The notes under the pieces are model-generated. The model was given only the letters and a program-made list of their open reading frames with translations. It was not told where the DNA came from and ran no database searches. A stretch of DNA of 64,000 nt from Paludibacterium purpuratum (GTDB lineage: Bacteria > Pseudomonadota > Gammaproteobacteria > Burkholderiales > Chromobacteriaceae): contig NZ_SNZP01000012.1 in NCBI RefSeq assembly GCF_004363805.1, forward strand, positions 62,001 to 126,000, read 5' to 3'. A program made the translations under genes and the position numbers. Positions 1-8,694 of this stretch are shown here, piece after piece (position 1 is the first letter of the stretch; each line of letters starts with the position of its first letter).

Positions 1-39
1 CAAATAATCGATACTGCGGCCGAAACGATCGCTAAGCAT
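1..39 (-). CDS. moaA: Probable MoaA (GTP 3',8-cyclase), N-terminal fragment cut by the window edge
   Basis: Only the first 13 codons lie in the window, starting at an ATG whose complement is at 37-39 and reading leftward. They give MLSDRFGRSIDYL, which fits the usual start of MoaA (M-L-x-D-R-F/Y-G-R-x-I-x-Y-L), the radical-SAM enzyme of molybdenum cofactor synthesis. The radical-SAM cysteines would lie outside the window. The gene is divergent from mscL. No strong ribosome binding site is visible. The identification rests on a very short match from memory and is tentative; the molybdoenzyme at 25.9-28.2 kb would need the cofactor. Confidence 0.5.
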   Translation of the reverse strand, partial: MLSDRFGRSIDYL

Positions 40-143
40 GGTAGGCGCTTCAGTAGTGTGCATTGTCATATTTTAGATGATTGGCATTTTCAGTTGTACA
101 CCGCTGCGGCACAATGACGAATAATTAAACCAAAGGTCCGTCG

Positions 144-605
144 ATGAAACTATTAGAAGAATTCAAGGCTTTCGCTATCAGAGGTAATGTAATCGATCTG
201 GCGGTCGGCGTGGTGATCGGCGGCGCATTCGGCACCATCGTCAAGTCGCTGGTCGACGATGTGATCATGCCACCCATCGGCCTATTGATCGGCAATGTCG
301 ACTTCACCAATCTGTTTTTCGTGCTCAAGCCGGGTATCAAGCAGGCCGGCCCTTACGTTTCGCTGGCGGCGGCCAAACAGGCCGGCGCCGTGACCCTCAA
401 TATCGGCTTGTTCGTCAATGCCATGGTGAGCTTCACCATCGTGGCTTTTTCCATCTTCATGCTGCTCAAGCTGGTCAACCGAATGCAACGCGAGCAGACG
501 ACCGAACAGCCTGCAACGCAGACAACCAAAATCTGCACGCATTGCAAGTCGGAAGTGCACATCGAGGCCACCCGCTGCGCCCACTGCACCTCGGCATTGG
601 ATTAA
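144..605 (+). CDS. mscL: Large-conductance mechanosensitive channel MscL with C-terminal zinc ribbon
   Basis: This inner-membrane channel opens under extreme membrane tension to release solutes on hypo-osmotic shock. The 153-residue protein starts with the typical amphipathic helix and first membrane segment (residues about 1-45, with the MscL signature around R13-G30) and has a second membrane segment at about 86-112. It is longer than the usual roughly 136 residues. The extra tail carries two CxxC pairs, C131/C134 and C145/C148, spaced like a zinc ribbon and replacing the usual charged helix bundle. The start is ATG 144 with AGG about 8 nt upstream. It appears to be a single-gene unit. The family call is firm; metal binding by the tail is inferred from the cysteine spacing. 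Confidence 0.95.
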   Translation: MKLLEEFKAFAIRGNVIDLAVGVVIGGAFGTIVKSLVDDVIMPPIGLLIGNVDFTNLFFVLKPGIKQAGPYVSLAAAKQAGAVTLNIGLFVNAMVSFTIVAFSIFMLLKLVNRMQREQTTEQPATQTTKICTHCKSEVHIEATRCAHCTSALD

Positions 606-641
606 TTCAGTCGACCAGAGAGTCGATCAAGGAGATCTAGT

Positions 642-2081
642 ATGAATGCTTCGCTTTTTCCCCGTTCGGAATGGTTTTTGCGCCAACTCTGGTCCGCGGC
701 ACAGGGCGCGCCCGATTGTTGCGATGCCGTCGACTTTTCCGGTTCGGGAGACCTGCCGTCGGTGTACGCGGTCAGCGACCTCGCTGCCGGTAGCGTTGCC
801 GCCGCCATGCTGGCTTTGTCCGAATGGCGCGCGCCGTCTCATGGCAGCCTGGGTCGGGTCGAAGTCGATCGTCGCTTGGCGTCGATGTGGTTCGCCAGCT
901 CGTTGCGCCCAATGGGCTGGGCGCTGCCGCCTGTTTGGGATGCCATCGCCGGCGATTATCGCGCCAGCGACGGCTGGATCCGCCTGCATACCAACGCCCC
1001 GCATCACCGCCAGGCGGCCCTGGCGGTGCTTGGCGTGCCGGCGGAGCGCGATGCGGTGGCAAACGCCGTGGCCACTTGGTCGGCCGAGGCGCTCGAGCGG
1101 GCGGTGGTGGCGGCCAATGGCTGTGCCGCCGTCATGCGCAGCCACCAGGCCTGGCACGAACACCCGCACGGCCACACCCTTGACCAGGCGCCGCTGTTGG
1201 CGTGCCGGCAATTTGCCAACTCGCTGTCGAGTCGGGCTCAGTGCGACGACAAGCGTCCGCTAACAGGCATCCGCGTACTCGACCTGACGCGCATCATCGC
1301 CGGGCCGGTGGCGACCCGCTTCCTGGCGGCGGCCGGCGCCGACGTGCTGCGTATCGACCCGCCTAACTGGCACGAGCCGGGCGCAGAAGAAGAGCTGACA
1401 TGGGGTAAACGCACTGCGCGGTTGGATTTGAAAACACCGGCGGGTCTGGCGACGTTGACCGATTTGATGGCCGAGGCCGATGTCCTGGTGCACGGCTATC
1501 GCAGCGATGCACTTGACGGACTCGGCCTGGGCGAAGCCCGGCGCCGCGCAGTCAATCCCGGGTTAGTCGAAGTGGCGCTCGATGCCTACGGCTGGGACGG
1601 CCCCTGGGCCACGCGACGCGGCTTCGACAGCCTGGTGCAGATGAGTTGCGGCATCGCCGAGGCCGGCATGCGTTTGATGGAACGCGAGCGTCCCACCCCC
1701 TTGCCGGTGCAGGCATTGGATCATGCCGCCGGTTATCTGCTGGCCTGCGCCGCGCTACGCGGCTTGAGCGAACGTAGGCAAAGCGGGCAGGGCTGGCAGG
1801 CGCGCACCTCGCTCGCCAGCGTGGCCGAGCTGTTAAAAGCCGCCGGACCCTGCGATCCGACCCTACCTGGCTTCGGCGCCGAGACCGAGGTGGACTTGGC
1901 CGAGGGTATCGAACACACGGGGTGGGGTCCGGCACGTCGCTTGCGGCCACCCGCGGCGCTGACGGGGGTGGATTGGTACGGAGCGCTTCCGGCTCGGCCG
2001 CTGGGGAGCGACCAGCCCTATTGGCTTTCTCAAACAACCGCGCCGGCAAGCAATGTCTGCAGCCAGTCGATAAATAACTGA
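642..2081 (+). CDS. CaiB/BaiF (family III) CoA-transferase
   Basis: This 479-residue protein belongs to the CaiB/BaiF CoA-transferases, which move CoA between carboxylic acids. The recognisable CoA-transferase fold begins near residue 207 (GIRVLDLTRIIAGP) and continues through a segment with RRGFDS, where the family places its catalytic Asp. The first 200 residues are a more diverged N-terminal domain, so this may be a two-domain form in which only the second half is canonical. The start is ATG 642 with a good AAGGAG upstream. The 3' end overlaps the convergent LysR gene by 52 bp. The substrate cannot be told from sequence. Confidence 0.85.
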   Translation: MNASLFPRSEWFLRQLWSAAQGAPDCCDAVDFSGSGDLPSVYAVSDLAAGSVAAAMLALSEWRAPSHGSLGRVEVDRRLASMWFASSLRPMGWALPPVWDAIAGDYRASDGWIRLHTNAPHHRQAALAVLGVPAERDAVANAVATWSAEALERAVVAANGCAAVMRSHQAWHEHPHGHTLDQAPLLACRQFANSLSSRAQCDDKRPLTGIRVLDLTRIIAGPVATRFLAAAGADVLRIDPPNWHEPGAEEELTWGKRTARLDLKTPAGLATLTDLMAEADVLVHGYRSDALDGLGLGEARRRAVNPGLVEVALDAYGWDGPWATRRGFDSLVQMSCGIAEAGMRLMERERPTPLPVQALDHAAGYLLACAALRGLSERRQSGQGWQARTSLASVAELLKAAGPCDPTLPGFGAETEVDLAEGIEHTGWGPARRLRPPAALTGVDWYGALPARPLGSDQPYWLSQTTAPASNVCSQSINN

Positions 2082-2929
2082 ACCCGGCGCGGCACATGGC
2101 GCCGGTGCGGGTAGACCGCCCACACCGGCATCGGTGCGGCTCGCCACTCGGGCATGACTTCCACCAGGCGACCGCCGGCGATCAGGTCTGCGACATCGTG
2201 TTGCGGCACCTGGATCAGACCCATGCCCGCCAAGGCGCAGGCGACATAAGTCTCGGCGTTGTCGACCGTCACGCGGCCGCGCACCGCGAGGCCTTGTTCG
2301 TGGCCATCCTGCAGCCAGCTCCATGCGGCGACTTGGCCCGCCGCCGAGACGGCATAGTTGACGGCCCAATGGTCGACCAGGTCGTCCGGATGCGTCGGTA
2401 TGCCGTGCCGGGCCAGATAATCGGGGCTGGCGCAGTTGATCAGCGGCATCTCGCCAAGCGGACGCGCCACCAGCGAACTATCGCTGAGCGACCCGACACG
2501 CAACACGCAGTCCACGCCTTCTCGCACCAGATCCACTTGCCGGTCGCTACTGCCTAGCTCCAGCGTCAATCCGGGATGTAACGCCAGAAAATGCGGCAGC
2601 GACGGCGCCAACACTCGGCGCGCAAAGCGGCTAGGCATGTCCACCTTCAGGCGCCCGGCCAACGGTGCGGCACCCCCGGCGAAATACCCTTGCAACTCAT
2701 CGAGTTCGAATAGCAATTGACGGCAGCGCTCCAGCGCGGCCTCGCCATCGCGCGATAACTGCACCCTGCGCGTGGTGCGATGAAATAGCCGGGTCGTCCA
2801 CTCGGCTTCCAATTGCTGAATGGCCGCGGAGACCGTGGCTCGAGGCAGCGTCAGCCCCTCGGCCGCGCGCGTAAAGTTGCCGGTTTCCGCTACGCGCACG
2901 AAAACGCGCATGGCATCGAGACGATCCAT
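2030..2929 (-). CDS. LysR-family transcriptional regulator
   Basis: A 299-residue LysR-type regulator. Residues 1-60 form the winged helix-turn-helix (FVRVAETGNFTRAAEGL, then ATVSAAIQQLE), followed by the effector-binding domain (about 90-295). The protein resembles the large subgroup that represses or activates neighbouring oxidoreductase or efflux genes. It is convergent with, and overlaps, the CoA-transferase gene, and divergent from the TMEM175-type channel gene across 139 bp, so that gene is the natural candidate target. The start is ATG 2929, preceded by GGTGGA. The regulated function is unknown. Confidence 0.92.
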   Translation of the reverse strand: MDRLDAMRVFVRVAETGNFTRAAEGLTLPRATVSAAIQQLEAEWTTRLFHRTTRRVQLSRDGEAALERCRQLLFELDELQGYFAGGAAPLAGRLKVDMPSRFARRVLAPSLPHFLALHPGLTLELGSSDRQVDLVREGVDCVLRVGSLSDSSLVARPLGEMPLINCASPDYLARHGIPTHPDDLVDHWAVNYAVSAAGQVAAWSWLQDGHEQGLAVRGRVTVDNAETYVACALAGMGLIQVPQHDVADLIAGGRLVEVMPEWRAAPMPVWAVYPHRRHVPRRVQLFIDWLQTLLAGAVV

Positions 2930-3068
2930 TGTGATCCACCCTTTATGCAGACTGCCTGTTTCGTAGTTTGAGATTATTTATGTACATTATGAATAGCTCA
3001 AAAGAGTATTGTTCCCGCCCGTCGTCAATATTCGGCGTGAACCGACTCATTACACGGGGAGATAGGGT

Positions 3069-3671
3069 ATGGGACGCGGCCGTCTCGAGGCATTCAGCGA
3101 TGGCGTGTTGGCCATCATTATTACGATCATGGTGCTGGAGTTGAAGACGCCCGCCCAACATAGCCTGGCGGCGCTGCATGCCTTGTGGCCGACCTTCGTC
3201 GGCTATGCGTTGAGCTTTGTTTACGTCGGTATTTACTGGAACAACCATCATCATCTGGTTCATGCTTTGCGCCGGATAAACGGCCAAATCATGTGGGCCA
3301 ATCTGCACTTGTTGTTCTGGCTTTCGCTGTTTCCCTTCATGACCGCCTGGGCCGGGCAAAGCGGCTTCGCCGCCGGGCCGATGGCGCTGTATGGCGCGGT
3401 GCTGTTTTTGGCCGGCATGGCGTACCAGCTGCTGCAGCGCTGCATTCTCGCCAGCGAGGGCTGCGATTCGGTGCTGGCGCGCGCGGTCGGCCGCGACGGC
3501 AAGGGCGTCGTTTCGCAAATACTCTACCTGCTGGGTATCTGTCTCGCCTGGTACTGGCCCTGGGCCAGCGGCCTGCTATACAGCGTGGTGGCGCTGATCT
3601 GGCTGGTGCCGGATCGGCGCATCGCACGGGCACTGGCCAGGGCGGATCTCTCCGATCAGGCCGGCAAGTAA
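3069..3671 (+). CDS. TMEM175-family (DUF1211) potassium channel-like membrane protein
   Basis: This 200-residue integral membrane protein carries the TMEM175 hallmark R-x3-FSD-G (F9-S10-D11) at the start of the first membrane helix, followed by IIITIMVLELK. Bacterial members have six membrane helices and assemble as tetrameric, weakly K-selective leak channels. Hydrophobic stretches consistent with this run from about 10 to 185. The start is ATG 3069 after GGGAGATAGG. The gene is divergent from the LysR regulator. Its stop codon abuts that of the following minus-strand gene with no spacing (3669-3671 against 3672-3674). Confidence 0.88.
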   Translation: MGRGRLEAFSDGVLAIIITIMVLELKTPAQHSLAALHALWPTFVGYALSFVYVGIYWNNHHHLVHALRRINGQIMWANLHLLFWLSLFPFMTAWAGQSGFAAGPMALYGAVLFLAGMAYQLLQRCILASEGCDSVLARAVGRDGKGVVSQILYLLGICLAWYWPWASGLLYSVVALIWLVPDRRIARALARADLSDQAGK

Positions 3672-4190
3672 TCAAGCCAACGCTTCTGCCGCGGTGGCTA
3701 GCCGGACGCGGTGTTCGACCGCTCGCAATGCGATGATGTGCAGCATTTGGCTGACCGTGGTGCAGCAGTCAGGCAGGATCGAAATCCGGTAGGGCGTCGC
3801 TTCGGTCGAGATCGCCGTATGCGTCACGCAGTTTTGCGTCATCATGCCGCAGACCAGCAGCTCTTCGATGCCCTGTTGTTGCAATACTTCGGCCAGCTCG
3901 GTTCTCAGGAAACTATCGGCGTGATGCTTGACGATCACCGGCGCATCCGGCACCGCCGCCAGTACGCGCGGGTGGATGGCCACGCCTTCGCTATCCGCAT
4001 TGAAGAATGACGAGGGACCTTCCGCCACGTGCTGAACCAGAATGATCGGCATGCCTTGCCGTTTGGCTTGTTCCATCGCCTGCAGCACGCGATCGAGGGT
4101 TGCGTCGGCATCGTGCAGCGGGAAAGCGCCGCCGGGGAAGTAGTCGTTTTGCAAGTCGATGACCAGTAAGGCGCTGTGACGATGATTCAT
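3672..4190 (-). CDS. Isochorismatase-fold cysteine hydrolase
   Basis: A 172-residue member of the isochorismatase/nicotinamidase superfamily with the Asp-Lys-Cys triad visible at D12 (VIDLQNDYF), K88 (VIVKHHADSF) and C121 (MMTQNCVTHTA). These enzymes cleave amides or related bonds in the cytoplasm; the substrate is not evident. The gene is divergent from the GlxA-type regulator at 4309, which very likely controls it: paired PfpI-AraC regulator and isochorismatase genes are a common arrangement. The start is ATG 4190 with GAGG about 9 nt upstream. Confidence 0.9.
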   Translation of the reverse strand: MNHRHSALLVIDLQNDYFPGGAFPLHDADATLDRVLQAMEQAKRQGMPIILVQHVAEGPSSFFNADSEGVAIHPRVLAAVPDAPVIVKHHADSFLRTELAEVLQQQGIEELLVCGMMTQNCVTHTAISTEATPYRISILPDCCTTVSQMLHIIALRAVEHRVRLATAAEALA

Positions 4191-4219
4191 GATTGTTGCC
4201 TCGTTGTTTGCGTTGAAGA

Positions 4220-4263
4220 TGGCTCATTATCGCTAGCGGTCATTTGGCTCGATAGTGGCTCGA
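4220..4263. promoter_or_regulatory. Direct repeats upstream of the GlxA-type regulator, candidate AraC-type operator
   Basis: Two exact TGGCTCGA copies lie at 4245-4252 and 4256-4263, an 11-bp period, and a partial copy TGGCTCA lies at 4220-4226. The block sits in the divergent intergenic region between the hydrolase and its probable regulator and is followed by TACAAT at 4278-4283, a plausible -10 for the regulator. One helical turn of spacing would place both repeats on the same DNA face. A regulatory role is inferred. Confidence 0.35.
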
Positions 4264-4308
4264 ATGACAATTAACGATACAATCGGGCCATTCATTCAGG
4301 AGACGGCC

Positions 4309-5304
4309 ATGACGCTTCGTGTCGCGGTATTGGCATTCGATCGCATCAGCCCCTTCCATTTATCGGTGCCATGCGTGGTATTCGGCGAAGCTCGGCCGGA
4401 GCTGGCCGATATCGTGTTCCACGTCTGTGCCGAGCACCCCGGCATGCTGACAAGCTCGGTCGGCGTCGGCCTATCGGTGGCGCATGGCCTTGATGTGCTC
4501 AGTGCCGCCGATATGGTGATCGTGCCAAGCTGGGCGGATCTCGACAATCCGCCATCACCCGCGTTGAGCCAGGCTTTGCGGGCGGCGCATGCGCGCGGCG
4601 CCCGTCTAGTCGGATTGTGTCTCGGCGCCTATGCGCTGGCCTGGACGGGGCTGCTCGATGGTCGACGTGCCACCACCCACTGGGCCTATGCCGACGACTT
4701 CGCCACGCGCTTCCCGCGGGTCGGGTTATCGCCCGATGTGTTGTACCTCGATGAAGGCGATATCGTCACTTCGGCGGGCACCGCGGCTGGACTGGATTGC
4801 TGCCTGCACCTGCTGCGCCAACACATCGGTATGGCGCGCGCCAATCAAGTGGCGCGCCGGTTGGTGGTGGCGCCGCAACGGCAGGGCGGGCAGGCGCAAT
4901 TCATCGAACAACCGCTGCCGCAGCCGGGCGGCGATGCGCGGCTGGGCGGTTTGATCGATTGGGTGCGTGCCCACCTCGATCAACCGCACTCGCTCGACAG
5001 TCTGGCCGAACGCGCGTTGATGGGGCGACGTACCTTGACGCGCCGATTTCATCGGTTAACCGGCATGACGGTGGGCGAGTGGCTGCTCTCGGAACGCCTG
5101 TCGCAAGCGCAACATCTGCTAGAGTCCAGCGATCGCACCGTCGAGGCGGTTGCGGCATTGGTCGGTTTCGCGACGGGGGCTTCTTTACGGCAGCACTTCC
5201 GTCAACGCTTCGGCGTATCGCCGCAGCAGTGGCGCCAGACCTTTCGCGTCTGCGACGACTCGGGCGCGGCTCAGCAGCCGCCGCAACGGCTTGTTTGGGA
5301 CTAG
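4309..5304 (+). CDS. GlxA-family transcriptional regulator (DJ-1/PfpI domain plus AraC HTH)
   Basis: A 331-residue regulator. Residues about 1-180 form a DJ-1/PfpI amidotransferase-like sensor domain with the nucleophile-elbow cysteine in LVGLCLGAYALA. Residues about 220-320 hold the two AraC-type helix-turn-helices (LDSLAERALMGRRTLTRRF and TVEAVAALVGFATGASLRQHF). The start is ATG 4309, with AGGAGA about 6 nt upstream; an in-frame ATG at 4255 has no such site. It probably senses a small molecule and controls the divergent hydrolase at 3672-4190. TGGCTCGA direct repeats lie upstream. Confidence 0.92.
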   Translation: MTLRVAVLAFDRISPFHLSVPCVVFGEARPELADIVFHVCAEHPGMLTSSVGVGLSVAHGLDVLSAADMVIVPSWADLDNPPSPALSQALRAAHARGARLVGLCLGAYALAWTGLLDGRRATTHWAYADDFATRFPRVGLSPDVLYLDEGDIVTSAGTAAGLDCCLHLLRQHIGMARANQVARRLVVAPQRQGGQAQFIEQPLPQPGGDARLGGLIDWVRAHLDQPHSLDSLAERALMGRRTLTRRFHRLTGMTVGEWLLSERLSQAQHLLESSDRTVEAVAALVGFATGASLRQHFRQRFGVSPQQWRQTFRVCDDSGAAQQPPQRLVWD

Positions 5305-5337
5305 AATGGCAATATATTTCGTCGAGAGTGAGCGAAC

Positions 5338-5661
5338 ATGCAGGGCTTTCAACTGACTTTTTTTAGTCCGGACGACCGCTTGGTGCACGGCCAGCCGCTG
5401 GCGCAGTGGCTGCTGGAGCAGGTGCGCCGTATCGGAATACGCGGCGCGACGCTGATTGCGGCCGAAGAAGGTTTCGGCCGCAACGGACGCATCCATGCCA
5501 GCCATTTTTTCGAGCTATCCGGTCGGCCGCAGGAAGTGACCATGGCGCTGTCGCAACAAGAAGTCGACAAGGTCTTCGCCACTTTGGCGGAGCACGGCAT
5601 CGATGTGTTCTATGTGCTGACGCCGATAGAATGCGGCATGTCGTCGCAGCGCACGGCGTGA
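5338..5661 (+). CDS. DUF190 family protein
   Basis: A 107-residue DUF190 protein. The family signature is clear (G-x2-L-x-F-F-x-x-D-D-R at the start, then ATLIAAEEGFGRNGRIH and a C-terminal DVFYVLTPIE). Members are small, alpha/beta ferredoxin-like and PII-like in fold, and are often found near CrcB fluoride channels; no crcB is present here. The start is ATG 5338. The stop codon TGA (5659-5661) overlaps a GTG start for the next gene, so the two are probably translated together. The biochemical role is unknown. Confidence 0.88.
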   Translation: MQGFQLTFFSPDDRLVHGQPLAQWLLEQVRRIGIRGATLIAAEEGFGRNGRIHASHFFELSGRPQEVTMALSQQEVDKVFATLAEHGIDVFYVLTPIECGMSSQRTA

Positions 5662-5978
5662 CCGACATGCACTTGGCCCATTACGTGAAAGCGATTGTCG
5701 AGGATGGCATCGAACACAGCTGGCAGCAGGTCGAACGTTGGCAAGATCAGGGGTTCGAGGTCGAGCGCGCGGTCGCCGAATATCGCTTTGCCGATGGCGC
5801 GACCATTCGTCGTACGGTAGAACGCGATCAGTTTCCCAGTGAATTGGCCTGCGCCGAGTGTTGGATCAGTTACGAGGTGCTGACGCACGGCGCCGCTCAA
5901 GTGGCGCCGGCGCACAAAACCTTCGGCAATACCTGTCGCGAAGCGTTTTGGCTGCGTTACCACTTGGCCGACGGCTAA
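5658..5978 (+). CDS. Uncharacterised protein translationally coupled to DUF190
   Basis: I do not recognise this 106-residue soluble protein. It is predicted from a GTG start at 5658 that shares GTGA with the DUF190 stop; a second possible start is ATG 5667. It is acidic and rich in charged and aromatic residues, with a C-terminal ACAECWISYEV containing two closely spaced cysteines and another Cys in FGNTCREAFW. No membrane segment or signal peptide is visible. The reading frame shows normal coding bias, has no competing frame of similar quality, and is convergent with nrdG. Coupling suggests it acts with the DUF190 protein. Confidence 0.65.
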   Translation: MTDMHLAHYVKAIVEDGIEHSWQQVERWQDQGFEVERAVAEYRFADGATIRRTVERDQFPSELACAECWISYEVLTHGAAQVAPAHKTFGNTCREAFWLRYHLADG

Positions 5979-6000
5979 TGCGTCGAATCCGAATCTTCAA

Positions 6001-6462
6001 CTATCTTGCGGCGCACTCATGTCGCAGGCGTATCAACCGCTGATTCGCCGATCCGCGCCAGGGCAGCGTGGTCGGCAGGTCTTGGCGGTAGCGTCCATCG
6101 ATCAACACATCCACCCACGCCAATAGCGGCAGGTCGCGCACTTCGGCATGTTCATAGCCGGTCCACAGCCAAATATCCTTGTCCGGATAGCGTGCTTTGA
6201 AGCGCTGGCATAAATCGAGGATGGCGGGGCGGTTGTGCGGGTGCAGCGGGTCGCCGCCACTCAGGCTCAGGCCGTCGTGGCGGGCGCACAGATCGAGAAC
6301 CCGGTCGCGTACCGTCTCGCTGAATGGTTGACCTGCCTTGCGATCCCAGGTCGAGCGGTTATAGCACCCGGGGCAGGCATGCTGGCAGCCGGTCACGAAT
6401 AACGTGAGCCGGATGCCTTCACCGTTGACTAGGTCATCGGTGTAGTAGCGGTCATAGTTCAT
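6001..6462 (-). CDS. nrdG: Anaerobic ribonucleotide reductase activase (radical SAM)
   Basis: This 153-residue radical-SAM activase generates the glycyl radical on NrdD using S-adenosylmethionine and a [4Fe-4S] cluster. The cluster motif CxxxCxxC is visible at C26, C30 and C33 (TGCQHACPGCYN), followed by a GGDPL segment for SAM binding. The start codon ATG (6460-6462) overlaps the TGA stop of nrdD as ATGA, so the two are co-translated. An upstream in-frame start at 6558 would lie deep in nrdD and is rejected. Confidence 0.95.
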   Translation of the reverse strand: MNYDRYYTDDLVNGEGIRLTLFVTGCQHACPGCYNRSTWDRKAGQPFSETVRDRVLDLCARHDGLSLSGGDPLHPHNRPAILDLCQRFKARYPDKDIWLWTGYEHAEVRDLPLLAWVDVLIDGRYRQDLPTTLPWRGSANQRLIRLRHECAAR

Positions 6463-8597
6463 GCCTCTTGCTGTGCCAGGTGTTTGACGCGGCGCATGAC
6501 CTCTTTCTGTTTGCCGGCATTGAACGGACGGGCATTCGGGCTCCCCAGGTAACCGCACACGCGCCGGGTGACCGACAGCGAAGCGCTATCGCGATTGCCG
6601 CATTGCGGGCAAGTAAAGCCCTCGGCCGTCGCCTGCGCCTCGCCCATGAAACCGCAGGCCCCGCAAGAGTCGACCGGCGTGTTGGTGCCGAAATAGGGCA
6701 CATGCTCGATGGCCTGATCCCAGATTCGCTCCAATGCCTTGAGGTTGTGCTGCATATTCGGCAGTTCGACATAGCTGATGTGGCCGCCGCTCGCGAGCTC
6801 GGCGTAGCCGCTTTCGAAGGCGATCTTCTCGAATGGATTGACCTTGCGCTGCACATCCAGATGGAAGGAGTTGGTGTAATAGCCCTTGTCGGTAATTTCC
6901 GGCAGGGTGCCGAAGCGCGCCTGATCGAGCTTGCAGAAGCGGTGGCACAGCGATTCGCTCGGCGTCGAATAGAGCGAGAAGCCGAAACCGGTCTGTTCGC
7001 GCCAGTTCTTGGTCGCTTGGCTCATGTGCCGCACGATGCCATGCAGAAAATCCTGCGCCTCCGAGTTGTCGGCGGGATGTCCGCCAAATAGCAGCACGCC
7101 GACCTCATGCAGCCCGATATAACCGAGCGAAATCGAAGCGCGACCGTTACGGAACAGGCTCATGATCTCCTCGTCCGGCGCGAGGCGAATACCGAAGGCG
7201 CCCTCGGTATACAGAATGGGGGCGATGTTGGCTTTGACGCCCTCCAGCCGGGTGATGCGCGTCATGAGTGCGCGCAGGCACAGCGCCAAACGTTCGTCGA
7301 GCAGGCTCATGAAGCGCGCTCGGTCGCCCTGGGCCTCCAGAGCGATGCGCGGCAGGTTAAGGCTGACCACCCCCAGATTGTTGCGACCATCCAATACTTC
7401 CCGCCCTTGCTCGTCGTGCCAGACCGACAGGAAGCTACGGCAGCCCATTGGCGACACGGGGATGCTCGAGCCGGTGATTTGGCGGTTGAGTTTAGCCGAA
7501 ATGATATCCGGGTACATGCGTTTGGACGCGCATTCGAGCGCCAACTGCTTCAGGTCGTAATTCGGATCTTGCGGACGCAGGTTGATGCCTTCGTCCAGGA
7601 ACATGACAAGCTTCGGGAAGACCGGCGTGACGCCTTCTTTGCCCAGCCCACGAATACGAACCTTGAGAATGGCCGACTGGATGGCGCGGGCCTGCCAACC
7701 GGTGCCCATGCCAAACGAGAAGGTGACGAACGGTTGCTGGCCGTTGGAGCTAAACAGCGTGTTGATCTCGTACTCGCAAGCCTGGATACCGTCATAGGTT
7801 TCCTTTTCCGTGCGCTCGCGGGCATAACGTTCCGGTTCCGGAATGCGGTATTGTCGGGCGATCTCCAGGTTCTTCTCGTAGCTCTTCTCGACGTAAGGCT
7901 CCAGCGTTTGATCGATATTCGGAATCGTCGTGCCGCCGTATTGGTGGCTGGCGACTTGGGCGATGATCTGTGCCGTCACGGCGCAGGCCACGCCGATCGA
8001 TTTCGGACTTTCGATTTTGGCATTGCCCAGGCGGAAGCCGTTTTGCAGCATGCCTTGCAGGTCGACCAGGCAGCAGTTGGTAAACGGCAGGAACGGCGAA
8101 TAGTCCAGGTCGTGGTAGTGGATATCGCCTTGCTGGTGTGCGGTGAGAATGTCCTTGGGCAGGAAGGTGCTGGCGAATTGACGCGAGACGATGCCGGCCA
8201 TCAGATCGCGCATCACCGGGAAGACATTGGCGTCCTTGTTGGCATTTTCGGTGGTGGCGTCGAGGTCGGTCTTGTGTACCAGCCCCATCAACTTGGCATG
8301 CAGCGCCGAACCCTGGGCGCGTATCGTATCGCGCTCATGACGATATTCGATATAGACCCGGGCGACATCGGGATAGTGATGCATCAGCGCATCTTCGACG
8401 CTTTGTTGCAGGGTCGGGATGTCGATCAGGTGGCCCGGCTCGGCGCGGCAGGCCTGCTCGATCTCGTCGGCAATGCGGCCAGCTAGCTCGCGCGGCGCAG
8501 GGTAGCCCGCCGCCTTGGCTGCGCGCAGGCAGGCATCGGCAATTTTACTGGCATCGTAGGGAACAATCGCGCCATCGCGCTTTTTGACCTGAAGCAT
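6459..8597 (-). CDS. nrdD: Anaerobic (class III) ribonucleoside-triphosphate reductase
   Basis: A 712-residue enzyme that reduces ribonucleoside triphosphates to deoxyribonucleotides without oxygen. Residues about 3-93 form the ATP-cone allosteric domain (KRDGAIVPYDASKI). The catalytic barrel follows. A zinc site is formed by C645, C648, C663 and C666, and the radical glycine lies in RRVCGYLG (G682). The start is ATG 8597. It forms an operon with nrdG and is transcribed away from ribE. The intergenic region contains a good NrdR-box match, which suggests repression by NrdR. The gene implies growth or survival without oxygen. Confidence 0.97.
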   Translation of the reverse strand: MLQVKKRDGAIVPYDASKIADACLRAAKAAGYPAPRELAGRIADEIEQACRAEPGHLIDIPTLQQSVEDALMHHYPDVARVYIEYRHERDTIRAQGSALHAKLMGLVHKTDLDATTENANKDANVFPVMRDLMAGIVSRQFASTFLPKDILTAHQQGDIHYHDLDYSPFLPFTNCCLVDLQGMLQNGFRLGNAKIESPKSIGVACAVTAQIIAQVASHQYGGTTIPNIDQTLEPYVEKSYEKNLEIARQYRIPEPERYARERTEKETYDGIQACEYEINTLFSSNGQQPFVTFSFGMGTGWQARAIQSAILKVRIRGLGKEGVTPVFPKLVMFLDEGINLRPQDPNYDLKQLALECASKRMYPDIISAKLNRQITGSSIPVSPMGCRSFLSVWHDEQGREVLDGRNNLGVVSLNLPRIALEAQGDRARFMSLLDERLALCLRALMTRITRLEGVKANIAPILYTEGAFGIRLAPDEEIMSLFRNGRASISLGYIGLHEVGVLLFGGHPADNSEAQDFLHGIVRHMSQATKNWREQTGFGFSLYSTPSESLCHRFCKLDQARFGTLPEITDKGYYTNSFHLDVQRKVNPFEKIAFESGYAELASGGHISYVELPNMQHNLKALERIWDQAIEHVPYFGTNTPVDSCGACGFMGEAQATAEGFTCPQCGNRDSASLSVTRRVCGYLGSPNARPFNAGKQKEVMRRVKHLAQQEA

Positions 8598-8694
8598 GGA
8601 CAGATTCTCTCGTTCACTGAAGTCTTGTGGGGGTTAACCCCGGGGTGCAGGCGGTACTGTAGGACAAATCCATTCTCGACGGGTGACAAAATTT

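Noticed and set aside
7107-8486. 459-codon open frame on the plus strand
   Set aside because: It is the antisense of nrdD, whose motifs are unambiguous; the frame has no recognisable domain.
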